Source of the DNA: Delphinus delphis
Taxonomy: Eukaryota; Chordata; Mammalia; Artiodactyla; Delphinidae
Assembly (NCBI RefSeq): GCF_949987515.2
Contig: NW_027192651.1
Span: forward strand, 2,542,001-2,606,000
Direction of reading: 5' to 3'
Length of the DNA: 64,000 nucleotides
A program made the translations under genes and the position numbers. The notes under the pieces are model-generated. The model was not told the DNA's origin, did not search any database, and saw only the letters and a program-made list of their open reading frames with translations. Shown piece by piece: positions 25,260-37,889 of this stretch (its first letter is position 1; each line of letters begins with the position of its first letter).

Positions 25260-26839
25260 TCTCACTTCCCCCCGGTCAAAAGGGCCATCTGAAAAAAGTG
25301 TAAAATCCAGAAAGGCAGGACAGGCCATGGAGAACTGGGAGCCTTGTTATGCTGATGGGCGGGATGTAAATTGCCAACAACCACTCGGGAGAAGTGTATG
25401 GTGTTTCCTGAAACATCTAAAAAACAAAGCAACAGAACCTAGGGCACTGCCACTTATGGTCCTATAGCTTAGGGAAATTAAAATCAAAAAGACACAGCCA
25501 CCCCAAAGTTTGGAACGGCTCTGTTTACAAGAACCTCGTTTACAGTACAAGTTCAACATCGCAGAAAGTGAAAAATGGATAAAGAAGTTGTGGTATTTAC
25601 TTACAAAACAATATCACTCAGCAATGAAATCTGTGTCATCAGGCCCTTAGCAGCACAATGAGTGGATTCAGGTATGATGATTCTAACTGAAGTAAGTCAC
25701 ACAGAAAAAGAAACATCATAAGATATCAGTAATACACGGAATGTAAACTTGGCTACACAGGAACTGAATTACAGAACAGAACAGGGTCTCAAATTTAGAA
25801 AACCAACTTATGCTTGCTTAAGGGTAAAGGTGAGTTGGGGTGCTGCATAAAACCAGAGATTGAAATGAGCACAGATAAAGTTCCTTAAGCCAAATATGGA
25901 ATAGACAAGAGCTACTCCTTGCTCAACGAAATGGACTCAACACCGCATATTAAACGCCTAAGAATGTACCTGACTAGTAAGTATCTTAAAACCTATGGAT
26001 TGCTATGTCTCCGAAAGAGAATCAAGCATGTGTACAGGGGCATAAATGCAGCAGTGATAGGATTGGAGAGGTTCGGTGAGCAAATGAAGACCCTTTGAAG
26101 TCATATTGCATGGTACCCATTCCACGGGTCTCAACTACCCAGGATTAAGGTATTCTTCCTTCAGCTAAAACATGCATGTGGAACCTAGAGTATGATCAAC
26201 CATGTGATCGGGAGACGTGTTCAAATATATCTCAGTTTTCCTCCCCTGGTACTCGGGTGCAACATTCCAGACGCTTTACTAACACTCTCCCCACTTTTAG
26301 AGTCAGTCCCTTTAACCTCCTGTTTGGCCCAGTTTGCAATTTCTGCGGAAGATGAACAGGAATAGCGAGAACCAATGAGAGGCTAGCTGGAGGTGTCTGG
26401 ACGGGCAAATTTAACTCTCATTTCCCACCAGGAAGAGGAATTAACCAAAGGCTCAGCATGCCGGGCCGGAACCAGATTAGGGCCTGAAGCCATCCTGCGG
26501 TGTTGCGGCCAGGTCACAAGAAAGCGAGTTGAAGAAAGGAGCTCAGGAGCACTGTAATTCACAAACCTGCAGAGTTATAAATGACAGCTATCGTCCAAAA
26601 ATAGACTGAAGTAAGGCTGCCAAGAGGACTTGAAAGCGGGGCAGAATTGCAGGAAACCGATTTCAGGAGGTAGACTGGAATTGCATTGAAAGCATAGGAA
26701 AAGAGGCAGAACGTCCACAATGATGCACTTGGCCAAAAAGGGCGTATGCGTTTTTTCCTGAATATATTCAGGAAAAAACGCATACGCCCTTTTTGGCCAA
26801 CCAAGCAAGCTTGCAAAGGAAATCTGCACTACAATGAAG
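25260..26839 (+). repeat. Satellite monomer 17 (1,580 bp), CTAGAGTATG type
   Basis: Insertion-type unit sharing AAATATATCTC and TCAGGAGCAC with monomer 16, consistent with recent neighbour duplication. Private changes ATAAATGCAG, CAGGATTAAGG and CCACTTTTAGAG. Palindrome at 26729-26800 is perfect. Confidence 0.93.
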
Positions 26840-28415
26840 TCTCGCTTCCCCCCGGCCAAAAGGGCCATCTGAAAAAAGTGTAAAATCCAGAAAGGCAACA
26901 GGCCATTGAGAACTGGGAGCCTTGTTATGCTGATGGGCGGGATGTAAATTGCCAACAGACACTTGGGAGAAGTGTATGGTGTTTCCTGAAACATCTAAAA
27001 AACAAAGCAACAGAGCCTAGGGCACTTCCACTTATGGTCCTATAGCTTAGGGAAATTAAAATCAAAAAGACACAGCCACCCCAAAGTTTGGAACGGCTCT
27101 GTTTACAAGAACCTCGTTTACAGTACAAGTTCAACATCGCAGACAGTGAAAAATGGAGAAAGAAGTTGTGGTATTCACTTACAAAGCAATATCACTCAGC
27201 AATGAAATCTATGTCATCAGGCCCTTAGCAGCACAATGAGTGGATTCAGGTATGATGATTCTAACTGAAATAAGTCACACAGAAAAAGAAACATCATAAG
27301 ATATCAGTAATACACGGAATGGAAACTTGGCACACAGGAACTGAATTACAGAACAGAACAGGGTCTCAAATTTAGAAAAACAACTTATGCTTGCTTAAGG
27401 GTAAAGGTGAGTTGGGGTGCTGCATAAAACCAGAGATTGAAATGAGCACAGATAAAGTTCCTTAAGCCAAATATGGAATAGACAAGAGCTACTCCTTGCT
27501 CAACGAAATGGACTCAACACCGCATATTAATCGCCTAAGAATGTACCTGACTTGAAAGTATCTTAAAACCTATGGATTTCTATGTCTCCGAAAGAGAATC
27601 AAGCATGTGTACAGGGGCATAAACGCAGCAGTGATAGGATTGGAGAGGTTCGGTGAGCAAATGAAGACCCTTTGAAGTCATATTGCATGGTACCGATTAC
27701 ACGGGTCTTAACTCTCCAGGTTTAAGGTATTCTTCCTTCAGCTAAAACATGCATGTGGAACCCAAGTATGATCAACCATGTGAACGGGAGACGTGTTCAA
27801 ATATGTCTCAGTTTTCCTCCCCTGGTACTCGGGTGCAACATTCCAGACGCTTTACTAACACTCTCCCCACTTGGAGAGTCAGCACCTTTAACCTCCTGTT
27901 TGGCCCAGTTTGCAATTTCTGCGGAAGATGAACAGGAATAGCGAGAACCAATGAGAGACTAGCTGGAGGTGTCTGGACGGGCAAATTTAACTCTCATTTC
28001 CCACCAGGAAGAGGAAATAACCAAAGGCTCAGCGTGCCGTGCCGGAACCAGATTAGGGCCTGAAGCCATCCTGCGGTGTTGCGGCCAGGTCACAAGAAAG
28101 CGAGTTGAAGAAAGGAGCTCAGGGGCACTGTAATTCACAAACCTGCAGAGTTATAAATGACAGCTATCGTCCAAAAATAGACTGAAGTAAGGCTGCCAAG
28201 AGGACTTGAAAGCGGGGCAGAATTGCAGGAAACCGATTTCAGGAGGTAGACTGGAATTGCATTGAAAGCATAGGAAAAGAGGCAGAACGTCCACAATGAT
28301 GCACTTGGCCAAAAAGGGCGTATGCGTTTTTTCCTGAATATATTCAGGAAAAAACGCATACGCCCTTTTTGGCCAACCAAGCAAGCTTGCAAAGGAAATC
28401 TGCACTACAATGAAG
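26840..28415 (+). repeat. Satellite monomer 18 (1,576 bp), deletion subfamily
   Basis: Shares GGCAACAGGCCATTGAG with monomers 3 and 9, plus GGCCAAAAG, GGAATGGAAAC and AAAAACAAC with monomer 3. One further base is lost at TTGGCACACAGG. Palindrome at 28305-28376 is perfect. Confidence 0.93.
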
Positions 28416-29993
28416 TCTCACTTCCCCCCAGTCAAAAGGGCCATCTGAAAAAAGTGTAAAATCCAGAAAGGCAGGACAGGCCATGGAGAACTGGGAGCCT
28501 TGTTATGCTGATGGGCGGGATGTAAGTTGTCAACAGACACTCGGGAGAAGTGTATGGTGTTTCCTGAAACATCTAAAAAACAAAGCAACAGAGCCTAGGG
28601 CACTGCCACTTATGGTCCTATAGCTTAGGGAAATTAAAATCAAAAAGACACAGCCACCCCAAAGTTTGGGACGCCTCTGTTTACAAGAACCTCGTTTACA
28701 GTACATGTTCAACATCGCAGAAAGTGAAAAATGGATAAAGAAGTTGTGGTATTTAGTTACAAAGCAATATCACTCAGCAATGAAATCTGGGTCATCAGGC
28801 CCTTAGCAGCACAATGAGTGGATTCAGGTATGATGATTCTAACTGAAGTAAGTCACACAGAAAAAGAAACATCATAAGATATCAGTAATACACGGAATGG
28901 AAACTTGGCTACACAGGAACTGAATTACAGAACAGAACAGGGTCTCAAATTTAGAAAACCAACTTATGCTTGCTTAAGGGTAAAGGTGAGTTGGGGTGCT
29001 GCATAAAACCAGAGATTGAAATGAGCACAGATAAAGTTCCTTATGTCAAATATGGAATAGACAAGAGCTACTCCTTGCTCAACGAAATGGACTCAACACC
29101 GCATATTAAACGCCTAAGAATGTACCTGACTAGTAAGTATCTTAAAACATATGGATTGCTATGTCTCCGAAAGAGAATCAAGCATGTGTACAGGGGCATA
29201 AACGCAGCAGTGATAGGATTGGAGAGGTTCGGTGAGCAAATGAAGACCCTTTGAAGTCATATTGCATGGTACCCATTACACGGGTCTTAACTCTCCAGGT
29301 TTAAGGTATTCTTCCTTCAGCTAAAACATGCATGTGGAACCCAAGTATGATCAACCATGTGAATGGGAGACGTGTTCAAATATGTCTCAGTTTTCCTCCC
29401 CTGGTACTCGGGTGCAACATTCCAGACGCTTTACTAACACTCTCCCCACTTGGAGAGTCAGCGCTTTAACCTCCTGTTTGGCCCAGTTTGCAATTTCTGC
29501 GGAAGAAGAACAGGAATAGCGAGAACCAATGAGAGACTAGCTGGAGGTGTCTGGACGGGCAAATTTAACTCTCATTTCCCACCAGGAAGAGGAAATAACC
29601 AAAGGCTCAGCGTGCCGGGCCGGAACCAGATTAGGGCCTGAAGCCATCCTGTGGTGTTGCGGCCAGGTCACAAGAAAGCGAGTTGAAGAAAGGAGCTCAG
29701 GGGCACTGTAATTCACAAACCTGCAGAGTTATAAATGACAGCTATCGTCCAAAAATAGACTGAAGTAAGGCTGCCAAGAGGACTTGAAAGCGGGGCAGAA
29801 TTGCAGGAAACCGATTTCAGGAGGTAGACTGGAATTGCATTGAAAGCATAGGAAAAGAGGCAGAACGTCCACAATGATGCACTTGGCCAAAAAGGGCGTA
29901 TGCGTTTTTTCCTGAATATATTCAGGAAAAAACGCATACGCACTTTTTGGCCAACCAAGCAAGCTTGCAAAGGAAATCTGCACTACAATGAAG
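28416..29993 (+). repeat. Satellite monomer 19 (1,578 bp), stop-loss copy
   Basis: TTCCTTAAGTC reads TTCCTTATGTC near 29041, which removes a stop present in the other copies and opens a 94-codon forward frame (28970-29254) seen nowhere else. One base is lost at GTCAGCGCTTTAACC. Palindrome at 29883-29954 has one right-arm mismatch (CGCACTTTTT). Confidence 0.93.
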
Positions 29994-31572
29994 TCTCACT
30001 TCCCCCTGGTCAAAACGGCCATCTGAAAAAAGTGTAAAATCCAGAAAGGCAGGACAGGCCATGGAGAACTGGGAGCCTTGTTATGCTGATGGGCGGGATG
30101 TAAATTGCCAACAGACACTCGGGAGAAGTGTATGGTGTTTCCTGAAACATCTAAAAAACAAAGCAACAGAGCCTAGGGCACTTCCACTTATGGTCCTATA
30201 ACTTAGGGAAATTAAAATCAAAAAGACACAGCCACCCCAAAGTTTGGAACGGCTCTGTTTACAAGAACCTCGTTTACAGTACAAGTTCAACATCGCAGAA
30301 AGTGAAAAATGGATAAAGAAGTTGTGGTATTTACTTACAAAGCAATATCACTCAGCAATGAAATCTGTGTCATCAGGCCCTTAGCAGCACAATGAGTGGA
30401 TTCAGGTATGATGATTCTAACTGAAGTAAGTCACACAGAAAAAGAAACATCATAAGATATCAGTAATACACGGAATGTAAACCTGGCTACACAGGAACTG
30501 AATTACAGAACAGAACAGGGTCTCAAATTTAGAAAACCAACTTATGCTTGCTTAAGGGGAAAGGTGAGTTGGGGTGCTGCATAAAACCAGAGATTGAAAT
30601 GAGCACAGATAAAGTTCCTTAAGTCAAATATGGAATAGACAAGAGCTACTCCTTGCTCAACGAAATGGACTCAACACCGCATATTAAACGCCTAAGAAAG
30701 TAACTGACTAGTAAGTATCTTAAAACCTATGGATTGCTATGTCTCTGAAAGAGAATCAAGCATGTGTACAGGGGCATAAACGCAGCAGTGATAGGATTGG
30801 AGAGGTTCGGTGAGCAAATGAAGACCCTTTGAAGTCATATTGCATGGTACCCATTACACGGGTCTTAACTCTCCAGGTTTAAGGTATTCTTCCTTCAGCT
30901 AAAACATGCATGTGGAACCCAAGTATGATCAACCATGTGAACGGGAGACGTGTTCAAATATGTCTCAGTTTTCCTCCCCTGGTACTCGGGTGCAACATTC
31001 CAGACGCTTTACTAACACTCTCCCCACTTGGAGAGTCAGCGCCTTTAACCTCCTGTTTGGCCCAGTTTGCAATTTCTGCGGAAGATGAACAGGAATAGCG
31101 AGAACCAATGAGAGACTAGCTGGAGGTGTCTGGACGGGCAAATTTAACTCTCATTTCCCACCAGGAAGAGGAAATAACCAAAGGCTCAGCATGCCGTGCC
31201 GGAACCAGATTAGGGCCTGAAGCCATCCTGCGGTGTTGCGGCCAGGTCACAAGAAAGCGAGTTGAAGAAAGGAGCTCAGGGGCACTGTAATTCACAAACC
31301 TGCAGAGTTATAAATGACAGCTATCGTCCAAAAATAGACTGAAGTAAGGCTGCCAAGAGGACTTGAAAGCGGGGCAGAATTGCAGGAAACCGATTTCAGG
31401 AGGTAGACTGGAATTGCATTGAAAGCATAGGAAAAGAGGCAGAACTTCCACAATGATGCACTTGGCCAAAAAGGGCGTATGCGTTTTTTCCTGAATATAT
31501 TCAGGAAAAAACGCATACGCCCTTTTTGGCCAACCAAGCAAGCTTGCAAAGGAAATCTGCACTACAATGAAG
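29994..31572 (+). repeat. Satellite monomer 20 (1,579 bp)
   Basis: Private changes CAAAACGGCC, TATAACTTAGG, AAACCTGGC, AAGAAAGTAACTG and GAACTTCC. Palindrome at 31462-31533 is perfect. Confidence 0.93.
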
Positions 31573-33151
31573 TCTCACTTCCCCCCGGTCAAAAGGGCCA
31601 TCTGAAAAAAGTGTAAAATCCAGAAGGCAGGACAGGCCATGGAGAACTGGGAGCCTTGTTATGCTGATGGGCGGGATGTAAATTGCCAACAGACACTCGG
31701 GAGAAGTGTATGGTGTTTCCTGAAACATCTAAAAAACAAAGCAACAGAGCCTAGGGCACTGCCACTTATGGTCCTATAGCTTAGGGAAATTAAAATCAAA
31801 AAGACACAGCTACCCCAAAGTTTGGGACGCCTCTGTTTACAAGAACCTCGTTTACAGTACAAGTTCAACATCGCAGAAAGTGAAAAATGGATAAAGAAGT
31901 TGTGGTATTTACTTACAAAGCAATATCACTCAGCAATGAAATCTGTGTCATCAGACCCTTAGCAGCACAATGAGTGGATTCAGGTATGATGATTCTAACT
32001 GAAGTAAGTCACACAGAAAAAGAAATATCATAAGATATCAGTAATACACGGAATGTAAACTTGGCTACACAGGAACTGAATTACAGAACAGAACAGGGTC
32101 TCAAATTTAGAAAACCAACTTATGCTTGCTTAAGGGTAAAGGTGAGTTGGGGTGCTGCATAAAACCAGAGATTGAAATGAGCACAGATAAAGTTCCTTAA
32201 GTCAAATATGGAATAGACAAGAGCTACTCCTTGCTCAACGAAATGGACTCAACACCGCATATTAAACGCCTAAGAATGTACCTGACTAGTAAGTATCGTA
32301 AAACCTATGGATTGCTATGTCTCCGAAAGAGAATCAATCATGTGTACAGGGGCATAAACGCAGCAGCGATAGGACTGGAGAGGTTCGGTGAGCAAATGAA
32401 GACCCTTTGAAGTCATATTGCATGGTACCCATTCCACGGGTCTCAACTCTCCAGGTTTAAGGTATTCTTCCTTCAGCTAAAACATGCATGTGGAACCTAG
32501 AGTATGATCAACCATGTGATCGGGAGACGTGTTCAAATATGTCTCAGTTTTCCTCCCCTGGTACTCGGGTGCAACATTCCAGACGCTTTACTAACACTCT
32601 CCCCACTTGGAGAGTCAGCGCCTTTAACCTCCTGTTTGGCCCAGTTTGCAATTTCTGCGGAAGATGAACAGGAATAGCGAGAACCAATGAGAGGCTAGCT
32701 GGAGGTGTCTGGACGGGCAAATTTAACTCTCATTTCCCACCAGGAAGAGGAATTAACCAAAGGCTCAGCGTGCCATGCCGGAACCAGATTAGGGCCTGAA
32801 GCCATCCTGCGGTGTTGCGGCCAGCTCAAAAGAAAGCGAGTTGAAGAAAGGAGCTCAGGGGCACTGTAATTCACAAAACTGCAGAGTTATAAATGACAGC
32901 TATCGTCCAAAAATAGACTGAAGTAAGGCTGCCAAGAGGACTTGAAAGCGGGGCAGAATTGCAGGAAACCGATTTCAGGAGGTAGACTGGAATTGCATTG
33001 AAAGCATAGGAAAAGAGGCAGAACGTCCACAATGATGCACTTGGCCAAAAAGGGCGTATGCGTTTTTTCCTGAATATATTCAGGAAAAAACGCATACGCC
33101 CTTTTTGGCCAACCAAGCAAGCTTGCAAAGGAAATCTGCACTACAATGAAG
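31573..33151 (+). repeat. Satellite monomer 21 (1,579 bp), near-twin of monomer 24
   Basis: Loses one base at CAGAAGGCAGG and gains one at CCTAGAGTATG. Shares with monomer 24 the otherwise absent CAGCTACCCC, AATCAATCATG, ATAGGACTGG and CACAAAACTGC; differs from it at a few sites (for example TCAGACCC and GAAATATC here). Palindrome at 33041-33112 is perfect. Confidence 0.93.
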
Positions 33152-34730
33152 TCTCACTTCCCCCCGGTCAAAAGGGCCATCTGAAAAAAGTGTAAAATCC
33201 AGAAAGGCAGGACAGGCCATGGAGAATTGGGAGCCTTGTTATGCTGATGGGCGGGATGTAAATTGCCAACAGACACTCGGGAGAAGTGTATGGTGTTTCC
33301 TGAAACATCTAAAAAACAAAGCAACAGAGCCTAGGGCACTGCCACTTATGGTCCTATAGCTTAGGGAAATTAAAATCAAAAAGACACAGCCACCCCAATG
33401 TTTGGAACGGCTCTGTTTACAAGAACTCGTTTACAGTACAAGTTCAACATCGCAGAAAGTGAAAAATGGATAAAGAAGTTGTGGTATTTACTTACAAAGC
33501 AATATCACTCAGCAATGAAATCTATGTCATCAGGCCCTTAGCATCACAATGAGTGGATTCAGGTATGATGATTCTAACTGAAATAAGTCACACAGAAAAA
33601 GAAACATCATAAGATATCAGTAATACACGGAATGTAAACTTGGCTACACAGGAACTGAATTACAGAACAGAACAGGGTCTCAAATTTAGAAAACCAACTT
33701 ATGCTTGCTTAAGGGTAAAGGTGAGTTGGGGTGCTGCATAAAACCAGAGATTGAAATGAGCACAGATAAAGTTCCTTAAGTCAAATATGGAATAGACAAG
33801 AGCTACTCCTTGCTCAACGAAATGGACTCAACACCGCATATTAAACGCCTAAGAATGTACCTGACTAGTAAGTATCTTAAAACCTATGGATTGCTATGTC
33901 TCCGAAAGAGAATCAAGCATGTGTACAGGGGCATAAACGCAGCAGTGATAGGATTGGAGAGGTTCGGTGAGCAAATGAAGACCCTTTGAAGTCATATTGC
34001 ATGGTACCCATTCCACGGGTTTCAACTACCCAGGTTTAAGGTATTCTTCCTTCAGCTAAAACATGCATGTGGAACCTAGAGTATGATCAACCATGTGATC
34101 GGGAGACGTGTTCAAATATGTCTCAGTTTTCGTACCCTGGTACTCGGGTGCAACATTCCAGACGCTTTACTAACACTCTCCCCACTTGGAGAGTCAGTCC
34201 CTTTAACCTCCTGTTTGGCCCAGTTTGCAATTTCTGCCGAAGATGAACAGGAATAGCGAGAACTAATGAGAGACTAGCTGGACGTGTCTGGACGGGCAAA
34301 TTTAACTCTCATTTCCCACCAGGAAGAGGAAATAACCAAAGGCTCAGCATGCCGTGCCGGAACCAGATTAGGGCCTGAAGCCATCCTGCGGTGTTGCGGC
34401 CAGGTCACAAGAAAGCGAGTTGAAGAAAGGAGCTCAGGGGCACTGTAATTCACAAACCTGCAGAGTTATAAATGACAGCTATCGTCCAAAAATAGACTGA
34501 AGTAAGGCTGCCAAGAGGACTTGAAAGCGGGGCAGTATTGCAGGAAACCGATTTCAGGAGGTAGACTGGAATTGCATTGAAAGCATAGGAAAAGAGGCAG
34601 AACGTCCACAATGATGCACTTGGCCAAAAAGGGCGTATGCGTTTTTTCCTGAATATATTCAGGAAAAATCGCATACGCCCTTTTTGGCCAACCAAGCAAG
34701 CTTGCAAAGGAAATCTGCACTACAATGAAG
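33152..34730 (+). repeat. Satellite monomer 22 (1,579 bp), CTAGAGTATG type
   Basis: Shares GAGAATTGGG and CCAATGTTTGG with monomer 25. One base lost at AAGAACTCG. Contains TTTTCGTACCC and ACTAATGAG. Palindrome at 34620-34691 has one right-arm mismatch (AAAAATCGC). Confidence 0.93.
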
Positions 34731-36310
34731 TCTCACTTCCCCCCGGTCAAAAGGGCCATCTGAAAAAAGTGTAAAATCCAGAAAGGCAGGACAGGCCATG
34801 GAGAACTGGGAGCCTTGTTATGCTGATGGGCGGGATGTAAATTGCCAACAGACACTCGGGAGAAGTGTATGGTGTTTCCTGAAACATCTAAAAAACAAAG
34901 CAACAGAGCCTAGGGCACTGCCACTTATGGTCCTATAGCTTAGGGAAATTAAAATCAAAAAGACACAGCCACCCCAAAGTTTGGGACGCCTCTGTTTACA
35001 AGAACCTCGTTTACAGTACAAGTTCAACATCGCAGAAAGTGAAAAATGGATAAAGAAGTTGTGGTATTTACTTACAAAGCAATATCACTCAGCAATGAAT
35101 TCTATGTCATCAGGCCCTTAGCATCACAATGAGTGGATTCAGGTATGATGATTCTAACTGAAATAAGTCACACAGAAAAAGAAACATCATAAGATATCAC
35201 TAATACACGGAATGTAAACTTGGCTACACAGGAACTGAATTACAGAACAGAACAGGGTCTCAAATTTAGAAAACCAACTTATGCTTGCTTAAGGGTAAAG
35301 GTGAGTTGGGGTGCTGCATAAAACCAGAGATTGAAATGAGCACAGATAAAGTTCCTTAAGCCAAATATGGAATAGACAAGAGCTACTCCTTGCTCAACGA
35401 AATGGACTCAAAACCCCATATTAAACCCCTAAGAATGTACCTGACTAGTAAGTATCTTAAAACCTATGGATTGCTATGTCTCCAAAAGAGAATCAAGCGT
35501 GTGTACAGGGGAATAAACACAGCAGTGATAGGATTGGAGAGGTTCGGTGAGAAAATGAAGACCCTTTGAAGTTATATTGCATGGTACCGATTACACGGGT
35601 CTCAACTCTCCAGGTTTATGGTATTCTTCCTTCAGCTAAAACATGCATGTGGAACCCAGAGTATGATCAACCATGTGAACGGGAGACGTGTTCAAATATG
35701 TCTCAGTTTTCCTCCCCTGGTACTCGGGTGCAACATTCCAGACGCTTTACTAACACTCTCCCGACTTGGAGAGTTAGTCCCTTTAACATCCTGTTTGGCC
35801 CAGTTTGCAATTTCTGCGGAAGATGAACAGGAATAGCGAGAACTAATGAGAGGCTAGCTGGAGGTGTCTGGACGGGCAAATTTAACTCTCATTTCCCACC
35901 AGGAAGAGGAATTAACCAAAGGCTCAGCATGCCGTACCGGAACCAGATTAGGGCCTGAAGCCATCCAGCGGTGTTGCGGCCAGGTCACAAGAAAGCGAGT
36001 TGAAGAAAGGAGCTCAGGGGCACTGTAATTCACAAACCTGCAGAGTTATAAATGACAGCTATCGTCCAAAAATAGACTGAAGTAAGGCTGCCAAGAGGAC
36101 TTGAAAGCGGGGCAGAATTGCAGGAAACCGATTTCAGGAGGTAGACTGGAATTGCATTGAAAGCATAGGAAAAGAGGCAGAACGTCCACAATGATGCACT
36201 TGGCCAAAAAGGGCGTATGCGTTTTTTCCTGAATATATTCAGGAAAAAACGCATACGCCCTTTTTGGCCAACCAAGCAAGCTTGCAAAGGAAATCTGCAC
36301 TACAATGAAG
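34731..36310 (+). repeat. Satellite monomer 23 (1,580 bp)
   Basis: Shares ATGAATTCTATG, TCAAAACCCCAT, AAACCCCTAAG and GGGAATAAAC with the partial monomer 41, 28.4 kb away. CCCAGAGTATG with GTGAACGGG makes it intermediate between the two main subfamilies. Palindrome at 36200-36271 is perfect. Confidence 0.93.
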
Positions 36311-37889
36311 TCTCACTTCCCCCCGGTCAAAAGGGCCATCTGAAAAAAGTGTAAAATCCAGAAGGCAGGACAGGCCATGGAGAACTGGGAGCCTTGTTAT
36401 GCTGATGGGCGGGATGTAAATTGCCAACAGACACTCGGGAGAAGTGTATGGTGTTTCCTGAAACATCTAAAAAACAAAGCAACAGAGCCTAGGGCACTGC
36501 CACTTATGGTCCTATAGCTTAGGGAAATTAAAATCAAAAAGACACAGCTACCCCAAAGTTTGGGACGCCTCTGTTTACAAGAACCTCGTTTACAGTACAA
36601 GTTCAACATCGCAGAAAGTGAAAAATGGATAAAGAAGTTGTGGTATTTACTTACAAAGCAATATCACTCAGCAATGAAATCTGTGTCATCAGGCCCTTAG
36701 CAGCACAATGAGTGGATTCAGGTATGATGATTCTAACTGAAGTAAGTCACACAGAAAAAGAAACATCATAAGATATCAGTAATACACGGAATGTAAACTT
36801 GGCTACACAGGAACTGAATTACAGAACAGAACAGGGTCTCAAATTTAGAAAACCAACTTATGCTTGCTTAAGGGTAAAGGTGAGTTGGGGTGCTGCATAA
36901 AACCAGAGATTGAAATGAGCACAGATAAAGTTCCTTAAGTCAAATATGGAATAGACAAGAGCTACTCCTTGCTCAACGAAATGGACTCAACACCGCATAT
37001 TAAACGCCTAAGAATGTACCTGACTAGTAAGTATCGTAAAACCTATGGATTGCTATGTCTCCGAAAGAGAATCAATCATGTGTACAGGGGCATAAACGCA
37101 GCAGGGATAGGACTGGAGAGGTTCGGTGAGCAAATGAAGACCCTTTGAAGTCATATTGCATGGTACCCATTCCACGGGTCTCAACTCTCAAGGTTTAAGG
37201 TATTCTTCCTTCAGCTAAAACATGCATGTGGAACCTAGAGTATGATCAACCATGTGATCGGGAGACGTGTTCAAATATGTCTCAGTTTTCCTCCCCTGGT
37301 ACTCGGGTGCAACATTCCAGACGCTTTACTAACACTCTCCCCACTTGGAGAGTCAGCGCCTTTAACCTCCTGTTTGGCCCAGTTTGCAATTTCTGCGGAA
37401 GATGAACAGGAATAGCGAGAACCAATGAGAGGCTAGCTGGAGGTGTCTGGACGGGCAAATTTAACTCTCATTTCCCACCAGGAAGAGGAATTAACCAAAG
37501 GCTCAGCGTGCCATGCCGGAACCAGATTAGGGCCTGAAGCCATCCTGCGGTGTTGCGGCCAGCTCAAAAGAAAGCGAGTTGAAGAAAGGAGCTCAGGGGC
37601 ACTGTAATTCACAAAACTGCAGAGTTATAAATGACAGCTATCGTCCAAAAATAGACTGAAGTAAGGCTGCCAAGAGGACTTGAAAGCGGGGCAGAATTGC
37701 AGGAAACCGATTTCAGGAGGTAGACTGGAATTGCATTGAAAGCATAGGAAAAGAGGCAGAACGTCCACAATGATGCACTTGGCCAAAAAGGGCATATGCG
37801 TTTTTTCCTGAATATATTCAGGAAAAAATGCATACGCCCTTTTTGGCCAACCAAGCAAGCTTGCAAAGGAAATCTGCACTACAATGAAG
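36311..37889 (+). repeat. Satellite monomer 24 (1,579 bp), near-twin of monomer 21
   Basis: Same CAGAAGGCAGG deletion, CAGCTACCCC, AATCAATCATG and CACAAAACTGC as monomer 21 at an offset of 4,738 bp. Its palindrome (37779-37850) has two non-compensating changes, GGCATATGCG in the left arm and AAAAATGCAT in the right. Confidence 0.93.
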
